Of a stretch of 17,284 nt of DNA, positions 1 to 7,877 are shown in pieces (positions within the stretch are counted from its first letter, which is position 1; each line of letters opens with the position of its first letter). The position numbers were made by a program, and so were the translations under genes. The stretch covers positions 1 through 17,284 of the forward strand of contig CAZDCJ010000025.1 of NCBI GenBank assembly GCA_964503935.1. The letters are read 5' to 3'. The notes under the pieces were generated by a model. It made no database searches. It worked only from the letters and a program-made list of their open reading frames with translations, and had not been told where the DNA came from. Origin of the DNA: STD2-77 sp964503935. GTDB taxonomy: Bacteria > Patescibacteriota > Minisyncoccia > JAHIHE01 > JAGLIN01.

Positions 1-42
1 CTCGAATCGATGACCTCCGTATCCCGCAATGAAACTCTAAAT

Positions 43-186
43 TTTGTCATTCCCCAATCAGGTCGAGAACAGGCTCTGTAAGAATCTCTTAAGCGAGATA
101 ATCAACGCAAATCATGTTATCCGTATCTAATAAAGTTCAAGGGATTCTTACCAGACTTGTCCTCGGCTTGATCGGGGAATGACAAA
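43..186. repeat. Foldback (MITE-like) palindromic element
   Basis: The arms at 43-70 and 159-186 are reverse complements at 24 of 28 positions, and all four differences are transitions. The outer ends read TTTGTCATTCCCC on the left and its exact complement on the right. Pairing continues inward with small gaps: GTAAGAATCTCTT near 78-90 matches the complement of AAGGGATTCTTAC near 140-152. The whole 144-bp unit can therefore fold into one long imperfect hairpin. It contains no ORF and lies downstream of the minus-strand DUF5663-like gene. It resembles dispersed intergenic repeats; membership of a genome-wide family is inference. Confidence 0.75.
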
Positions 187-224
187 CTGAGGGATTTGTT
201 GCAGGATCAAAAGATAAAGGTCTT

Positions 225-258
225 GATAAAAGGAGTTCTGCAATTCGCTTATCAGAAC
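225..258 (-). terminator. Possible weak terminator after the unknown three-gene block
   Basis: On the minus strand, shortly after the stop codon at 276, GTTCTG (258-253) can pair with CAGAAC (240-235) across a 12-nt loop. A CC and a run of four T follow. The stem is short and the T-run is brief, so this is only a candidate end for the 4486-276 transcription unit. Confidence 0.35.
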
Positions 259-275
259 CTTGCCCCGCCCGAAAA

Positions 276-635
276 CTACCCCCTTATCCTGAGAATCTCC
301 TCTTTGGTCCTCTTGGCCTCTTCCTCGAATATAGCTTTCGCATCGGGTTTCTTGGAGAGGATATACTTCTCCATCTCCAGGAACTCTCCTTCCGGAATCG
401 CGTTGAACTCCCGCGCCTCTTCCTCGCTGAATTCCTTCATGATCCGGAGTCCCGCGCGCGAGCTGATCAAGACGACGATCTCTTTCATCGTGACTTCCTT
501 CTCGTCCCGATCTAAGACATCCAATCCCAAGGACCTCTCTATATCGTCAAGGATGTGATCGCTTATCAGTTGCATAATATTATCCTTATTTTTTATTTTC
601 TGACTAATATTCGGCCGATATCGCCTAATTATCAT
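276..635 (-). CDS. DUF5663-like small acidic protein
   Basis: This 119-aa soluble protein has no membrane segment. Residues about 25-119 fit the general look of the DUF5663 family of small proteins in Patescibacteria: an N-terminal LGLDVLDRDEKE segment, a helix with RAGLRIMKEFSEEEAREF, then a charged helix ending in KRTKEEILRIRG. No biochemical role is known for that family. Its ATG overlaps the stop of the upstream 1040-aa gene as ATGA (632-635). A clear GGAGG lies 6-7 nt upstream inside that gene, so translation of the two is probably coupled. A second in-frame ATG at 575 (Met21, MQLISDHI) is closer to where the recognisable domain begins, but its ribosome site (AAGGA) is weaker. The family call is from memory of the pattern and is moderate. 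Confidence 0.65.
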   Translation of the reverse strand: MIIRRYRPNISQKIKNKDNIMQLISDHILDDIERSLGLDVLDRDEKEVTMKEIVVLISSRAGLRIMKEFSEEEAREFNAIPEGEFLEMEKYILSKKPDAKAIFEEEAKRTKEEILRIRG

Positions 636-3600
636 TTTTTATCCTCCTTCAAAGACTCGATTTTTTCTATTCTTCCCAAAAGAAACGCTTGCCTCATAGG
701 AACAGCCACTTGGTTCTCTTTTAGCTTGCTCTGGTCTGCAATCTTTATCGTTCCTTCGATAGGCACAGCGCATTCCTTTCCTACCGTTAACAGATAGTCA
801 TCGTCTAATCTGTATTCCCGATAGGCTAAAGCATTCATCGTCTCCACATGCATTCCATCTTTCCTCCATAGCCTGAATTTCTCGCCCGTATCCGTATATA
901 TCACGAATTCGTCCCCTTCTTTTATATCCGAACCATTCAAGTGATCAAGAATGATCGGGTTCTCTTTTTCTCGTGGCTTTTCCATCCCGAATATCTTTCT
1001 GATATGTTCACCGTCGTCGGAACCGGACATCTCCTTCCTCTCCTCGATTCTCTTCTCTATAAGCTCCATTACCTCGCGGGAAGCGATAAATTCTCGCGGG
1101 ATTTCCAGTACCTCTGCTATATCTTTCGCACTCTCATATTTATCGTTGTTTATCAACTCCAAGACAGCCTCTTTGCCGCTCTCCTGGATTTCCTCTTCCT
1201 GTAGGGAAGATTGCGGGAGATGAAAGGCTTCCATGAATCTTGAAATCTGCCTTGCATTGCCATTATCTATGGCTTCTTTCAGTCCTTTCTCCACAGATGA
1301 CCAGATTTCTTCTAATTCCAATACTTCGGCTGAAACGTCGCCACCTTCTGCTCTTTTAAGTGCCAGGGCATATTGCCCTTTTTTCAACATATCGCTGAGC
1401 TCTTTCATATCTTTTTCATCCTTCTCCGACTGCTCCTTCTTTTTCTCTTTCTCCCCCTTGATTATCTCTATATCCACCACGCCATTCACGTCTTTCTTCA
1501 TAATGACATTCTTGTCTACTATGGGATCCGAACCCAATTTCCCTAAGTTCGTCGAGTTCCCTCGGTTCATATATATCGCACCGTCATCTTTCATGTAGTA
1601 TCGGCGCTTTTCCTCTTTGCCTTTGATATTCACTCTTACAATAGCCACATCGCCCGGCTCGAGATCCTTCATTGCCAAGACGTCCGGATGTTCGTCTCCT
1701 TCCGGCTTTTCTTTCCTGTCTTCCTTCTCTTTATCTAGTTCCCGGCGCGCATCTTTCGCTTTCTTGAGCAATTCTTTCATTTTCTCGAAAAATTCTTTCT
1801 GTTTCTTCTTATCCTTCCCTTCCATTCCTTCTAATTCAGACTCCAAAGTCTTTATATCTTCTTCTGCGCTGAAAATGAATTTATCGAGAAACGACTTTGC
1901 TTTCCCCACTTTCCCGCCTATGAGACGATTCTCCAGTCTATCGATAGCTTTTAAACTATCATCTTGGCCTTCGTAGAGTTCCCTGAAATCTGCGATAAAT
2001 GCCGCGTTCTTCGGATACTTCTTGACTGCCTCCTTGGAAACTTCCGTCTGATTCCCTTCCGGCCGGGCAGCATTTCCGGACGCGGCAGTTTCCGGCTGCG
2101 CGGGATTCTCCGCCTCGCCGCCCCTTACACCCTCGGCAATCGTAAAGACCGTGGGGTATTTCTTCATGGGATGTATGTAATTCTTCAGGCTAGGTTTGTA
2201 TGCCTTTTCTCCGAGCGCCGTGCCGTCCAACATGTAATGGAGATTATGCTCCTTTCCGTCCTCGTCTTTCCAGGTTATATCAAAATGCATCCTCCCGTCA
2301 TGAATGATTGATTCCATCTGGTAATCTTTTGAAATTCCTGGATATTCTTTTGCCCTATTGGTCTTATCAAGCAATATACGCAAAGCCTTCTCGCTGTTCT
2401 TCTTGTCCTTACGCATCACAGCTTGCCACAGATTGTTTTCTTGGGAATTATTGAGATTATGCGTAAACGTACCCACCTCAGGCTGCTTGCCTCTCTTATC
2501 CACCCATTCGCTGAATCCGACAGACCCCCCATTGATTATGCGGTTAAGGAGTTTCTTCTGTTCAGTTGTCGCCTTCGTCATCTCGATCTGCGCCCCCATC
2601 GCCGTTGACAGGGTATTTACAGCCGCTTCGGACATTCTAGCCGCAATATACATCTCATACAGGTTACCCGATGCGACGGCCATTTCGGTCATCTTCGTGG
2701 CTTTGAACATCTCATCCGACCCTGTGGCAACCATCTGCGGACCGCCCAATTCTAAAATCAGGTCGTAGGCCCGTTTCTTCTCTTTATCCCCTCCGGTCCT
2801 GACTGTTTCCCACAGGCCATCTATCTCTTTCGTCGTCTCTTTCCGGAATTTAGACGATTTCGACTCTGGGATGATCATCTTCTCTCTCGCAGCCGTCTTA
2901 ACCCTTTCCGTTTCAGGCTTTTCCTCTGGAGAACTTCCATTATCCGGCGTCGTCTCGACTTCCTCCGCTTTCAGAGTCTCTTTGTCTTCCTTCTTTTCTT
3001 GCTTTACTTCTTTATCCGGTTCGCCCGTCATTGACTCTAATTTCTTCTTCTCTGCTGTTCTGATTGTATAATCGATTTCTCCCTTGAGATCACTCAGCCC
3101 CGGTTCTTTTTCAGTTTCTCTTTCGGGTCCGGTCTTTGGTTTCTCATCCTTCTTTTCTTTCGTATCATCCGTCTTTACCTCAGCATCCGCTTTTTCCTCC
3201 TTATCTTTTTCTATTTCTTCTGGAACTATCTTTTCGATGTTCTCTTTTTCCGCCTCATCACTACCGATTTCTTCTGGAACTATCTTTTCGGGACCTTTTT
3301 CTTCATCCTTATTTCCATTAGCTTCTCCGGCATCGGATTTTCCGGTATCCCCGGAGGCCTCTTTCTTATCATCCGGTATCGCTGTTTCTACGCCCTCCCC
3401 GGATTTCGAACCCTCTTCGCTCGTTTCTTCCATCTTCTTGCCATTTTCATCACCCTTTTCTTCTATATTCCATCCGGGCATGCAAACTCTGCCATCCTTC
3501 CTGTAAAGAGGCAGATTCCCGTCCATCTTCTCGATATTTCCACGGAGTTCATCCATCTTCCTCTCGTCGGCAGCCCGCACTTCCATCTCTTCTTTTTCCA

Positions 3601-3754
3601 GCCGTTGCTTCTCTTCGTTTTCTTCGTTTTCCTCCTTTTCCCTTTCTCTCCCTGACCGGTTCGCTTCAGTGTCATGGCCTGACGCTTCCCGGTTGACCGA
3701 TATCTTCTCCGCTTCTTTTTTCGAGGATGCGCTCTCCGGAGTTTCTCGACTCAT
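632..3754 (-). CDS. Very large charged multidomain protein of unknown function
   Basis: This 1040-aa protein has no signal peptide or membrane segment and no family I recognise. Residues 1-300 are a Glu/Lys-rich, probably disordered region. It contains two EKIVPEEI copies (156-163, 174-181), and an isolated LPLYRKDG segment lies at 81-88. Residues about 303-400 look helical, and 480-540 are beta-rich (FDITWKDEDG, HYMLDG). Residues 620-680 are a likely coiled coil. Residues about 697-766 and 941-1007 look like two related beta segments: each begins D[LI]xxGD and carries EK-x-R-x-x-x-KD(D)G. Between them, 820-900 holds two helical repeat units of roughly 38 residues. The start ATG lacks a good Shine-Dalgarno. 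It lies 30 nt after the 233-aa gene and overlaps the DUF5663-like gene. A scaffold or binding role is possible, but nothing in the sequence shows an enzyme active site. Confidence 0.85.
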   Translation of the reverse strand: MSRETPESASSKKEAEKISVNREASGHDTEANRSGREREKEENEENEEKQRLEKEEMEVRAADERKMDELRGNIEKMDGNLPLYRKDGRVCMPGWNIEEKGDENGKKMEETSEEGSKSGEGVETAIPDDKKEASGDTGKSDAGEANGNKDEEKGPEKIVPEEIGSDEAEKENIEKIVPEEIEKDKEEKADAEVKTDDTKEKKDEKPKTGPERETEKEPGLSDLKGEIDYTIRTAEKKKLESMTGEPDKEVKQEKKEDKETLKAEEVETTPDNGSSPEEKPETERVKTAAREKMIIPESKSSKFRKETTKEIDGLWETVRTGGDKEKKRAYDLILELGGPQMVATGSDEMFKATKMTEMAVASGNLYEMYIAARMSEAAVNTLSTAMGAQIEMTKATTEQKKLLNRIINGGSVGFSEWVDKRGKQPEVGTFTHNLNNSQENNLWQAVMRKDKKNSEKALRILLDKTNRAKEYPGISKDYQMESIIHDGRMHFDITWKDEDGKEHNLHYMLDGTALGEKAYKPSLKNYIHPMKKYPTVFTIAEGVRGGEAENPAQPETAASGNAARPEGNQTEVSKEAVKKYPKNAAFIADFRELYEGQDDSLKAIDRLENRLIGGKVGKAKSFLDKFIFSAEEDIKTLESELEGMEGKDKKKQKEFFEKMKELLKKAKDARRELDKEKEDRKEKPEGDEHPDVLAMKDLEPGDVAIVRVNIKGKEEKRRYYMKDDGAIYMNRGNSTNLGKLGSDPIVDKNVIMKKDVNGVVDIEIIKGEKEKKKEQSEKDEKDMKELSDMLKKGQYALALKRAEGGDVSAEVLELEEIWSSVEKGLKEAIDNGNARQISRFMEAFHLPQSSLQEEEIQESGKEAVLELINNDKYESAKDIAEVLEIPREFIASREVMELIEKRIEERKEMSGSDDGEHIRKIFGMEKPREKENPIILDHLNGSDIKEGDEFVIYTDTGEKFRLWRKDGMHVETMNALAYREYRLDDDYLLTVGKECAVPIEGTIKIADQSKLKENQVAVPMRQAFLLGRIEKIESLKEDKK
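636..650 (-). promoter_or_regulatory. Shine-Dalgarno GGAGG for the DUF5663-like gene
   Basis: On the minus strand GAAGGAGG sits 6-7 nt before the ATG at 635, inside the end of the 1040-aa gene. It is one of the few strong ribosome sites in the window and supports the overlapping start. Confidence 0.7.
3213..3290. repeat. Exact 24-bp direct repeat inside the 1040-aa gene
   Basis: The 24 bases at 3213-3236 recur exactly at 3267-3290, a period of 54 bp or 18 codons, in frame. The copies encode the two EKIVPEEI motifs. Full identity at silent positions points to a recent local duplication. Confidence 0.85.
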
Positions 3755-3761
3755 ATTATTC

Positions 3762-3779
3762 TTATTAAACGCTTAATAA
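3762..3779. repeat. AT-rich palindrome between two genes
   Basis: TTATTAA (3762-3768) and TTAATAA (3773-3779) form a 7-bp inverted repeat around ACGC. It fills most of the 30-nt gap before the ATG at 3754. It could affect ribosome access or be chance in an AT-rich spacer. Confidence 0.4.
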
Positions 3780-3784
3780 ATCTC

Positions 3785-4486
3785 TTATGATCTCCGTGTA
3801 GGGGCTGCGCTTCCTCCTCCCGGCACCGGACGCCCGCCTTCGGGCTGCTGCCTGTTCCTTGCCGTCATGATCGGATCAGGCCTTTTGGTCATCACCTGTC
3901 TCATCTTCCGCATAGCGCTCTTTCCCACCAATTTGCGTACGTCTTTTATATCCTTGATTATACCCTTTTCCTTCATCTGTTCCACGGCTCTCTTGATATC
4001 CCTGTCTCCGCTCAGCTCACCTGTCCGCATCAGCCGATTCATCTTCTTTATCCCCAGGACACTCAATGTCCCGTCACGCTTGCTTTTGAAGCATTCCAGC
4101 GCCCCCAGATACGCATTCCTTTCTTTCGTGGACACATTCGTATGCCGGTTGAGATACCTTTCCAGCCGATGCCGCTTGTCGCCCGTCTTGAAAGCGTTCG
4201 TTTTTCCCCTGCTTCCGAAAATCGTCGAGTGAGGCATTGCAAAATTCCGGAAAGATTTCGTCTTTTCTCCCGCGACTTTCTTTTCCTCTTTGGGGACATT
4301 TTGCCAGCTTTCCCGGCTATCCGCGTTCTCCCTATCTCTCCGAAGCCGCGCTATCTCGTCCTTTTCCGCCTTCTCCCTCTCCTCCAGATTCATATCCGCC
4401 TCCCGCTCCGCTTCTTTTATCCGTTCCTCGGAAGTCATTTCTTTCGGTCCATCGCCCAAAGACCATATTTCTTCTTGATCCGACAT
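3785..4486 (-). CDS. Charged protein of unknown function
   Basis: This 233-aa protein has no signal peptide, membrane segment or family I recognise. Residues 15-75 are a charged, probably helical or disordered stretch rich in Glu, Arg and Lys. Residues about 95-205 look like a compact basic helical domain (ERYLNRHTNVSTKERNAYLGALECF, about 108-132, and VRKLVGKSAMRKMRQVM, about 183-199). The last 30 residues are low-complexity Gly/Pro/Arg. It is the first gene after the promoter at 4526-4553, with a 5' leader of roughly 33 nt and a poor ribosome site, and is followed 30 nt later by the 1040-aa gene. The basic character would allow nucleic-acid binding, but this is not demonstrated by any motif. 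Co-transcription with the two following genes is inferred from spacing. Confidence 0.75.
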   Translation of the reverse strand: MSDQEEIWSLGDGPKEMTSEERIKEAEREADMNLEEREKAEKDEIARLRRDRENADSRESWQNVPKEEKKVAGEKTKSFRNFAMPHSTIFGSRGKTNAFKTGDKRHRLERYLNRHTNVSTKERNAYLGALECFKSKRDGTLSVLGIKKMNRLMRTGELSGDRDIKRAVEQMKEKGIIKDIKDVRKLVGKSAMRKMRQVMTKRPDPIMTARNRQQPEGGRPVPGGGSAAPTRRS

Positions 4487-4525
4487 ACTTATCTATTTAA
4501 GCTTTGCCTGTTAACCTTTATCGGA

Positions 4526-4553
4526 ATTATACCACTTTCCGGACGGATTTCAA
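4526..4553 (-). promoter_or_regulatory. Sigma70-type promoter for the unknown three-gene block
   Basis: On the minus strand there is TTGAAA (4553-4548), a 16-bp spacer and a perfect TATAAT (4531-4526). The predicted start is near 4519, about 33 nt before the ATG at 4486. It lies in the 76-nt gap just after the stop of the FtsQ-like gene, so the 4486-276 block can be transcribed independently of the envelope genes. Confidence 0.75.
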
Positions 4554-4562
4554 AGCCTGCTC

Positions 4563-5588
4563 TTATTTGTAGAATACCCTGTCTTCATTTTTGAGATAGA
4601 TATAGCGCAAGGCATCTATATTCTCCTTCTCGATCGCATTACTCAAGAGATAATCCAGGTTCTTGGCCTGCTTTTCCGCGCTCTTTGTGGTATCGAAATA
4701 CAGCCGCGTATTCTGATCGGTGAACCCGATAAGCTCGCGAGTCTTATACCCCTTAGTCTTGAAATATTTCAATCTTATCTTGGAATTACGGCCGACCAGG
4801 TCGCCTATCTCCATGGCAAAACGGATGAAGCTCTCGTCGGCGACTTTCTCGTTAACGATGATTGCCGGAAGCACCGACATACCTTCTTGGAGTTCCGCTT
4901 CGATATCTGCCACGCTCATATCGGCTCCTTTCGCCGCCGGCTCCACTTCTGTGCTATTCCCGTCCCCGCCCTCCGCTTCTTCCAATATCTCCTGCCGCTC
5001 TTCTTCCGACTCCTCAGCGATATCAGCTTCTTCTATGATCTTTATGAAATGTTTCTGTTCTTTTATGAGTCCGCCTTCGTCCGCCAAGAGAAAAGCCACC
5101 CCCTTGTCGTTCACGAAATAGCACATATTACGGCACCAGATGAGCGCGGTGTTCTTCTCTCGCAATTCAAGCACGATTTCGTCCGGAAATCTCATGCTCA
5201 CATTGACACCCTCTATTTCCGCGAATGCTTCCTCTATCTTCGTCTCCAGACTATCTGCGTCCTGAAAGAAATAATTATCACCGGGAATCAGGTCATATTT
5301 TTTTCCGGCCATCTCGTTCCTTGCTAGCGACTCCAGGTCTCCGACAATGATATTTTCCGCGCCCGTCACGGTGATTTTCTTGATCCGCACCGCTTGGGAA
5401 AACAACGCCGCATATATGATGACGGATATCATGAGAAATACGCATGATACAAGTACCGCCCGCCTTGATATTGGCTTCCTTTTCTTGGCCGCGCCGATGC
5501 TACGATTGCGCTTGAAAGAGATCCGGAGCTTCCTCTTCTTCTCTTTTTTCCATAGCCTCGCGGCTCTTTTACTTTTTATGCGTTTCAT
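4563..5588 (-). CDS. ftsQ: FtsQ/DivIB-like cell division protein
   Basis: This 341-aa bitopic membrane protein has the FtsQ layout. A very basic cytoplasmic tail (1-43) is followed by one membrane helix (about 44-66), then a POTRA-like domain (about 68-146, starting VRIKKITVTG and ending FPDEIVLELREKN). A beta-type C-terminal region follows and ends LRYIYLKNEDRVFYK. FtsQ links early and late divisome proteins at the septum. A Glu-rich insertion (about 185-235) interrupts the extracytoplasmic part, which is unusual. The start overlaps the FemAB-like stop as TGATG, with AGAGG 7 nt upstream, so coupled translation is likely. Sequence similarity to FtsQ is always weak outside POTRA, so the call rests on architecture and the murF/femAB context. 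Confidence 0.8.
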   Translation of the reverse strand: MKRIKSKRAARLWKKEKKRKLRISFKRNRSIGAAKKRKPISRRAVLVSCVFLMISVIIYAALFSQAVRIKKITVTGAENIIVGDLESLARNEMAGKKYDLIPGDNYFFQDADSLETKIEEAFAEIEGVNVSMRFPDEIVLELREKNTALIWCRNMCYFVNDKGVAFLLADEGGLIKEQKHFIKIIEEADIAEESEEERQEILEEAEGGDGNSTEVEPAAKGADMSVADIEAELQEGMSVLPAIIVNEKVADESFIRFAMEIGDLVGRNSKIRLKYFKTKGYKTRELIGFTDQNTRLYFDTTKSAEKQAKNLDYLLSNAIEKENIDALRYIYLKNEDRVFYK

Positions 5589-6607
5589 CAGTAGCCTCTC
5601 TTAATTTTTCTGATTAGTTCGACCATATATGTGATACGATATTTCCATGACAGCGGCAGATCCTGACAATGGACCAGGTTCTCTTCGTATCCGCCGAATC
5701 CCTTCTTGAAGCGAGACAAGCCATACCAAGGATGCTTCGGCTTGTCTTCCACTATGCCGTAAAAGTTGAATCTTGCCATGCCGCGCCGCCTCGCTTCGCG
5801 TATCGCTTCCCACAGTGCCAGATAGGAAGAAGGCACTTTGGCATATTCCGAAGAAGAGGAACCGTGATGATAAAAGGCCTCATGGCCGTAAAATACTATT
5901 ATGGCGCTCGATATGACCTTCCCCTGATATCTCGCGTTGAATATCCTTATCTGGCCGTCTTCTCTGAAGCTCAGGAGTTCGTCCTTGATATATCCGTAAG
6001 AGAAGGGGATGAAATGATGCCTTCTTACGGTCTCCATATGGATCTCATAGAACGTCTTCAGGTACTCCTCGGAATCCCCCTGCTCGATGGCCACACCGTC
6101 TTTCTCTGCGCGCCTGATAAGATTGCGATGGTTCTTCTTCATCTCTCGGAGGATCGTATCTTCGTCCTTACTTATATCAAGGATCCAGGTCGTCTCCGGA
6201 TGCATCATATGGATCGGCGCGTCCTCGAAACCCAGAGAGCGGAATATATCCAGGTTCTCCTCGCTTTTCGGAAATAGCGGACTGATCCGGATGAACGCCG
6301 CCTTTTCCTCTTTTCCCAGCCGGACAAGATAGTCTCTCAGGGCGCGGATGATCTTTCCCCCCGATACGCCGCCGGCGACTATCGGCCCCTGGGGCACGAA
6401 CAGGAAAGTTCCTCTCCTGGCCTTCACTTTTATTACAAGCGCGACCGCTTCCAGCTTTCCCTCGTCACGCAGTCTCAATCGCCAGATCTTTTCTCCTGAA
6501 TTGCGGTTGAATTCTCCCCAGTTCCAGGAATGCAAGAAAGAATCCGGATTATTCTTGATGACAAATCCTTCCCACTCGGACTTACTGCTTATTTCGGCAA
6601 CTTCCAT
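5588..6607 (-). CDS. FemAB/FemX-like peptidoglycan peptidyltransferase
   Basis: This 339-aa protein has the two tandem GNAT-like domains of the FemABX family, which transfer amino acids from aminoacyl-tRNA to the side chain of the peptidoglycan stem peptide. Recognisable landmarks are SFLHSWNWGEF (23-33), FLFVPQGPI (68-76), HPETTWILDIS (136-146) followed by the KKNHRNLIRRAEKDGV helix (157-172), the second-domain segment HEAFYHHGSSSSEYAKVPSS (242-261), and the closing KHPWYGLSRFKKGFGG (291-306). The coiled-coil arm seen in Staphylococcus FemA is not present, as in FemX. It lies 19 nt after the aminotransferase and overlaps ftsQ by one base. Which amino acid and which lipid or UDP substrate it uses cannot be read from the sequence. 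No strong ribosome site precedes its ATG. Confidence 0.9.
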   Translation of the reverse strand: MEVAEISSKSEWEGFVIKNNPDSFLHSWNWGEFNRNSGEKIWRLRLRDEGKLEAVALVIKVKARRGTFLFVPQGPIVAGGVSGGKIIRALRDYLVRLGKEEKAAFIRISPLFPKSEENLDIFRSLGFEDAPIHMMHPETTWILDISKDEDTILREMKKNHRNLIRRAEKDGVAIEQGDSEEYLKTFYEIHMETVRRHHFIPFSYGYIKDELLSFREDGQIRIFNARYQGKVISSAIIVFYGHEAFYHHGSSSSEYAKVPSSYLALWEAIREARRRGMARFNFYGIVEDKPKHPWYGLSRFKKGFGGYEENLVHCQDLPLSWKYRITYMVELIRKIKRGY

Positions 6608-6626
6608 AAGAGATTCTTATATCGGT

Positions 6627-7877
6627 TTAAAGGCTATTCACAAATCCTGCTACCTTCCAGGCTTCCTCTTCGCCTATGTTATGATGCGTAGGCAGATTCA
6701 CGCAGTGCGCGCTTACCTTCTCCGCGACGGGACAGCTGCCCTTCACATACCCGGCTTTCTCGACATCCACCTCGATCGGCCCGACCGCTTGGGGAAACCA
6801 ATCTCCCAAGACGATGTCCTTCTTCGCCGCCCAGGCTATCATCTTCTTCTTTTCCGGAACCATTATCGTGTACCAAAGGAATATGTTCTTGTCCCCGGGA
6901 GTCGTTGCGGTCTTTTGGGATTTTATCGGATTCAGATTCTCCTCGTATATCCCGGCTATCTCGATCCGATGCGCATTAAATCTGTCCGCGAGCGGCATCT
7001 GATGGCAGGCGATCGCCGCGAGCGCATTCGGCATCCTCTTTGCAAAGCCTTTTTTAAGTTCACTCTTCTTTTCTTTCTCCGTATATGCTTTGTCTATCAC
7101 CCTGAGCTTCTGGGCCGCGAACATCATTCCTTTTCCGAGTGATAGCAATTTGTAGGTCCATAAGGCCGGAAACGTGACCAGTGGGTGCGCGAGCTTCTTC
7201 CTTATCTCTTTTCCGGAAGGGTATCGCATGCTATCGCGTACCGCGATGATCTTTTCCAAAAGTGCGGCATCTTTCGCGATTACCATTCCGCCGGAAACCG
7301 CCGAAATTACCTTGTCCCGCCCGAAACTGAAGAATGCGGCATCAGCGAACTTTCCTGTCTTGATCCCGTCATGTTCCGCCCCCAACGAATGCGCGCAGTC
7401 TTCGATGGTCTTTATGCCGAGCCTTTGGGCGATAGCCAGTATGCTTTCCACGTCTGCCGGATTTCCGAAAGTATGCTGGATGATTATCGCCTTGGTCTTG
7501 GGCGTTATCTTCGCTTCCAGTCTGCCAGCATCCATGTTCAGGGTCTTTTCATCTATATCGGTATATATCGGCACCGCACCGAATACTTTTATGACATTAG
7601 AAAGCGCAACGGTCGTGAACGCTTGGAGTATCACCTCGTCGCCTTCGCCTATCCCCATAGCCTCGAATATCGCATAAAGCCCCGACCTGCCACTGTCGAG
7701 ACTCGCCGCCTTCGGGACATCCATATATCTCGCGAACGCATCTTCCAAAAGTCCTATGTCTTTCCCCTCCTGCAGATCTTTTTCTCCGGCGAAATAATAT
7801 CTGGCGGCAATCATAAAATCTCCCAAGGTATAGTTGGGCGCGAATGCTGCTGCTATGTGCATGAAATATTTAGGCAT
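6627..7877 (-). CDS. DegT/DnrJ/EryC1/StrS-family PLP aminotransferase
   Basis: This 416-aa fold-type I PLP enzyme has the sugar-aminotransferase pattern: the cofactor phosphate region SGRSGLYA (62-69), EGDEVILQAFTTVA (78-91), an ED-CAHSLGA stretch (159-167) with Asp160 positioned for the pyridine nitrogen, and SFGRDKVISAVSGG (184-197) with Lys189 as the likely Schiff-base lysine. Family members normally aminate nucleotide-linked keto-sugars using glutamate or glutamine. The start ATG lies inside the end of the murF-like gene (8-nt overlap), and the FemAB-like gene follows after 19 nt. This places it in an envelope operon, so an amino-sugar for the cell wall or surface glycan is the likeliest product. 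No dehydratase or other sugar-nucleotide enzyme is present in the window, so the substrate remains open. Confidence 0.9.
   Translation of the reverse strand: MPKYFMHIAAAFAPNYTLGDFMIAARYYFAGEKDLQEGKDIGLLEDAFARYMDVPKAASLDSGRSGLYAIFEAMGIGEGDEVILQAFTTVALSNVIKVFGAVPIYTDIDEKTLNMDAGRLEAKITPKTKAIIIQHTFGNPADVESILAIAQRLGIKTIEDCAHSLGAEHDGIKTGKFADAAFFSFGRDKVISAVSGGMVIAKDAALLEKIIAVRDSMRYPSGKEIRKKLAHPLVTFPALWTYKLLSLGKGMMFAAQKLRVIDKAYTEKEKKSELKKGFAKRMPNALAAIACHQMPLADRFNAHRIEIAGIYEENLNPIKSQKTATTPGDKNIFLWYTIMVPEKKKMIAWAAKKDIVLGDWFPQAVGPIEVDVEKAGYVKGSCPVAEKVSAHCVNLPTHHNIGEEEAWKVAGFVNSL

Noticed and set aside
43..186. CRISPR or tandem array at the window start
   Set aside because: The similarity is inverted and occurs once; there are no regularly spaced direct repeats.
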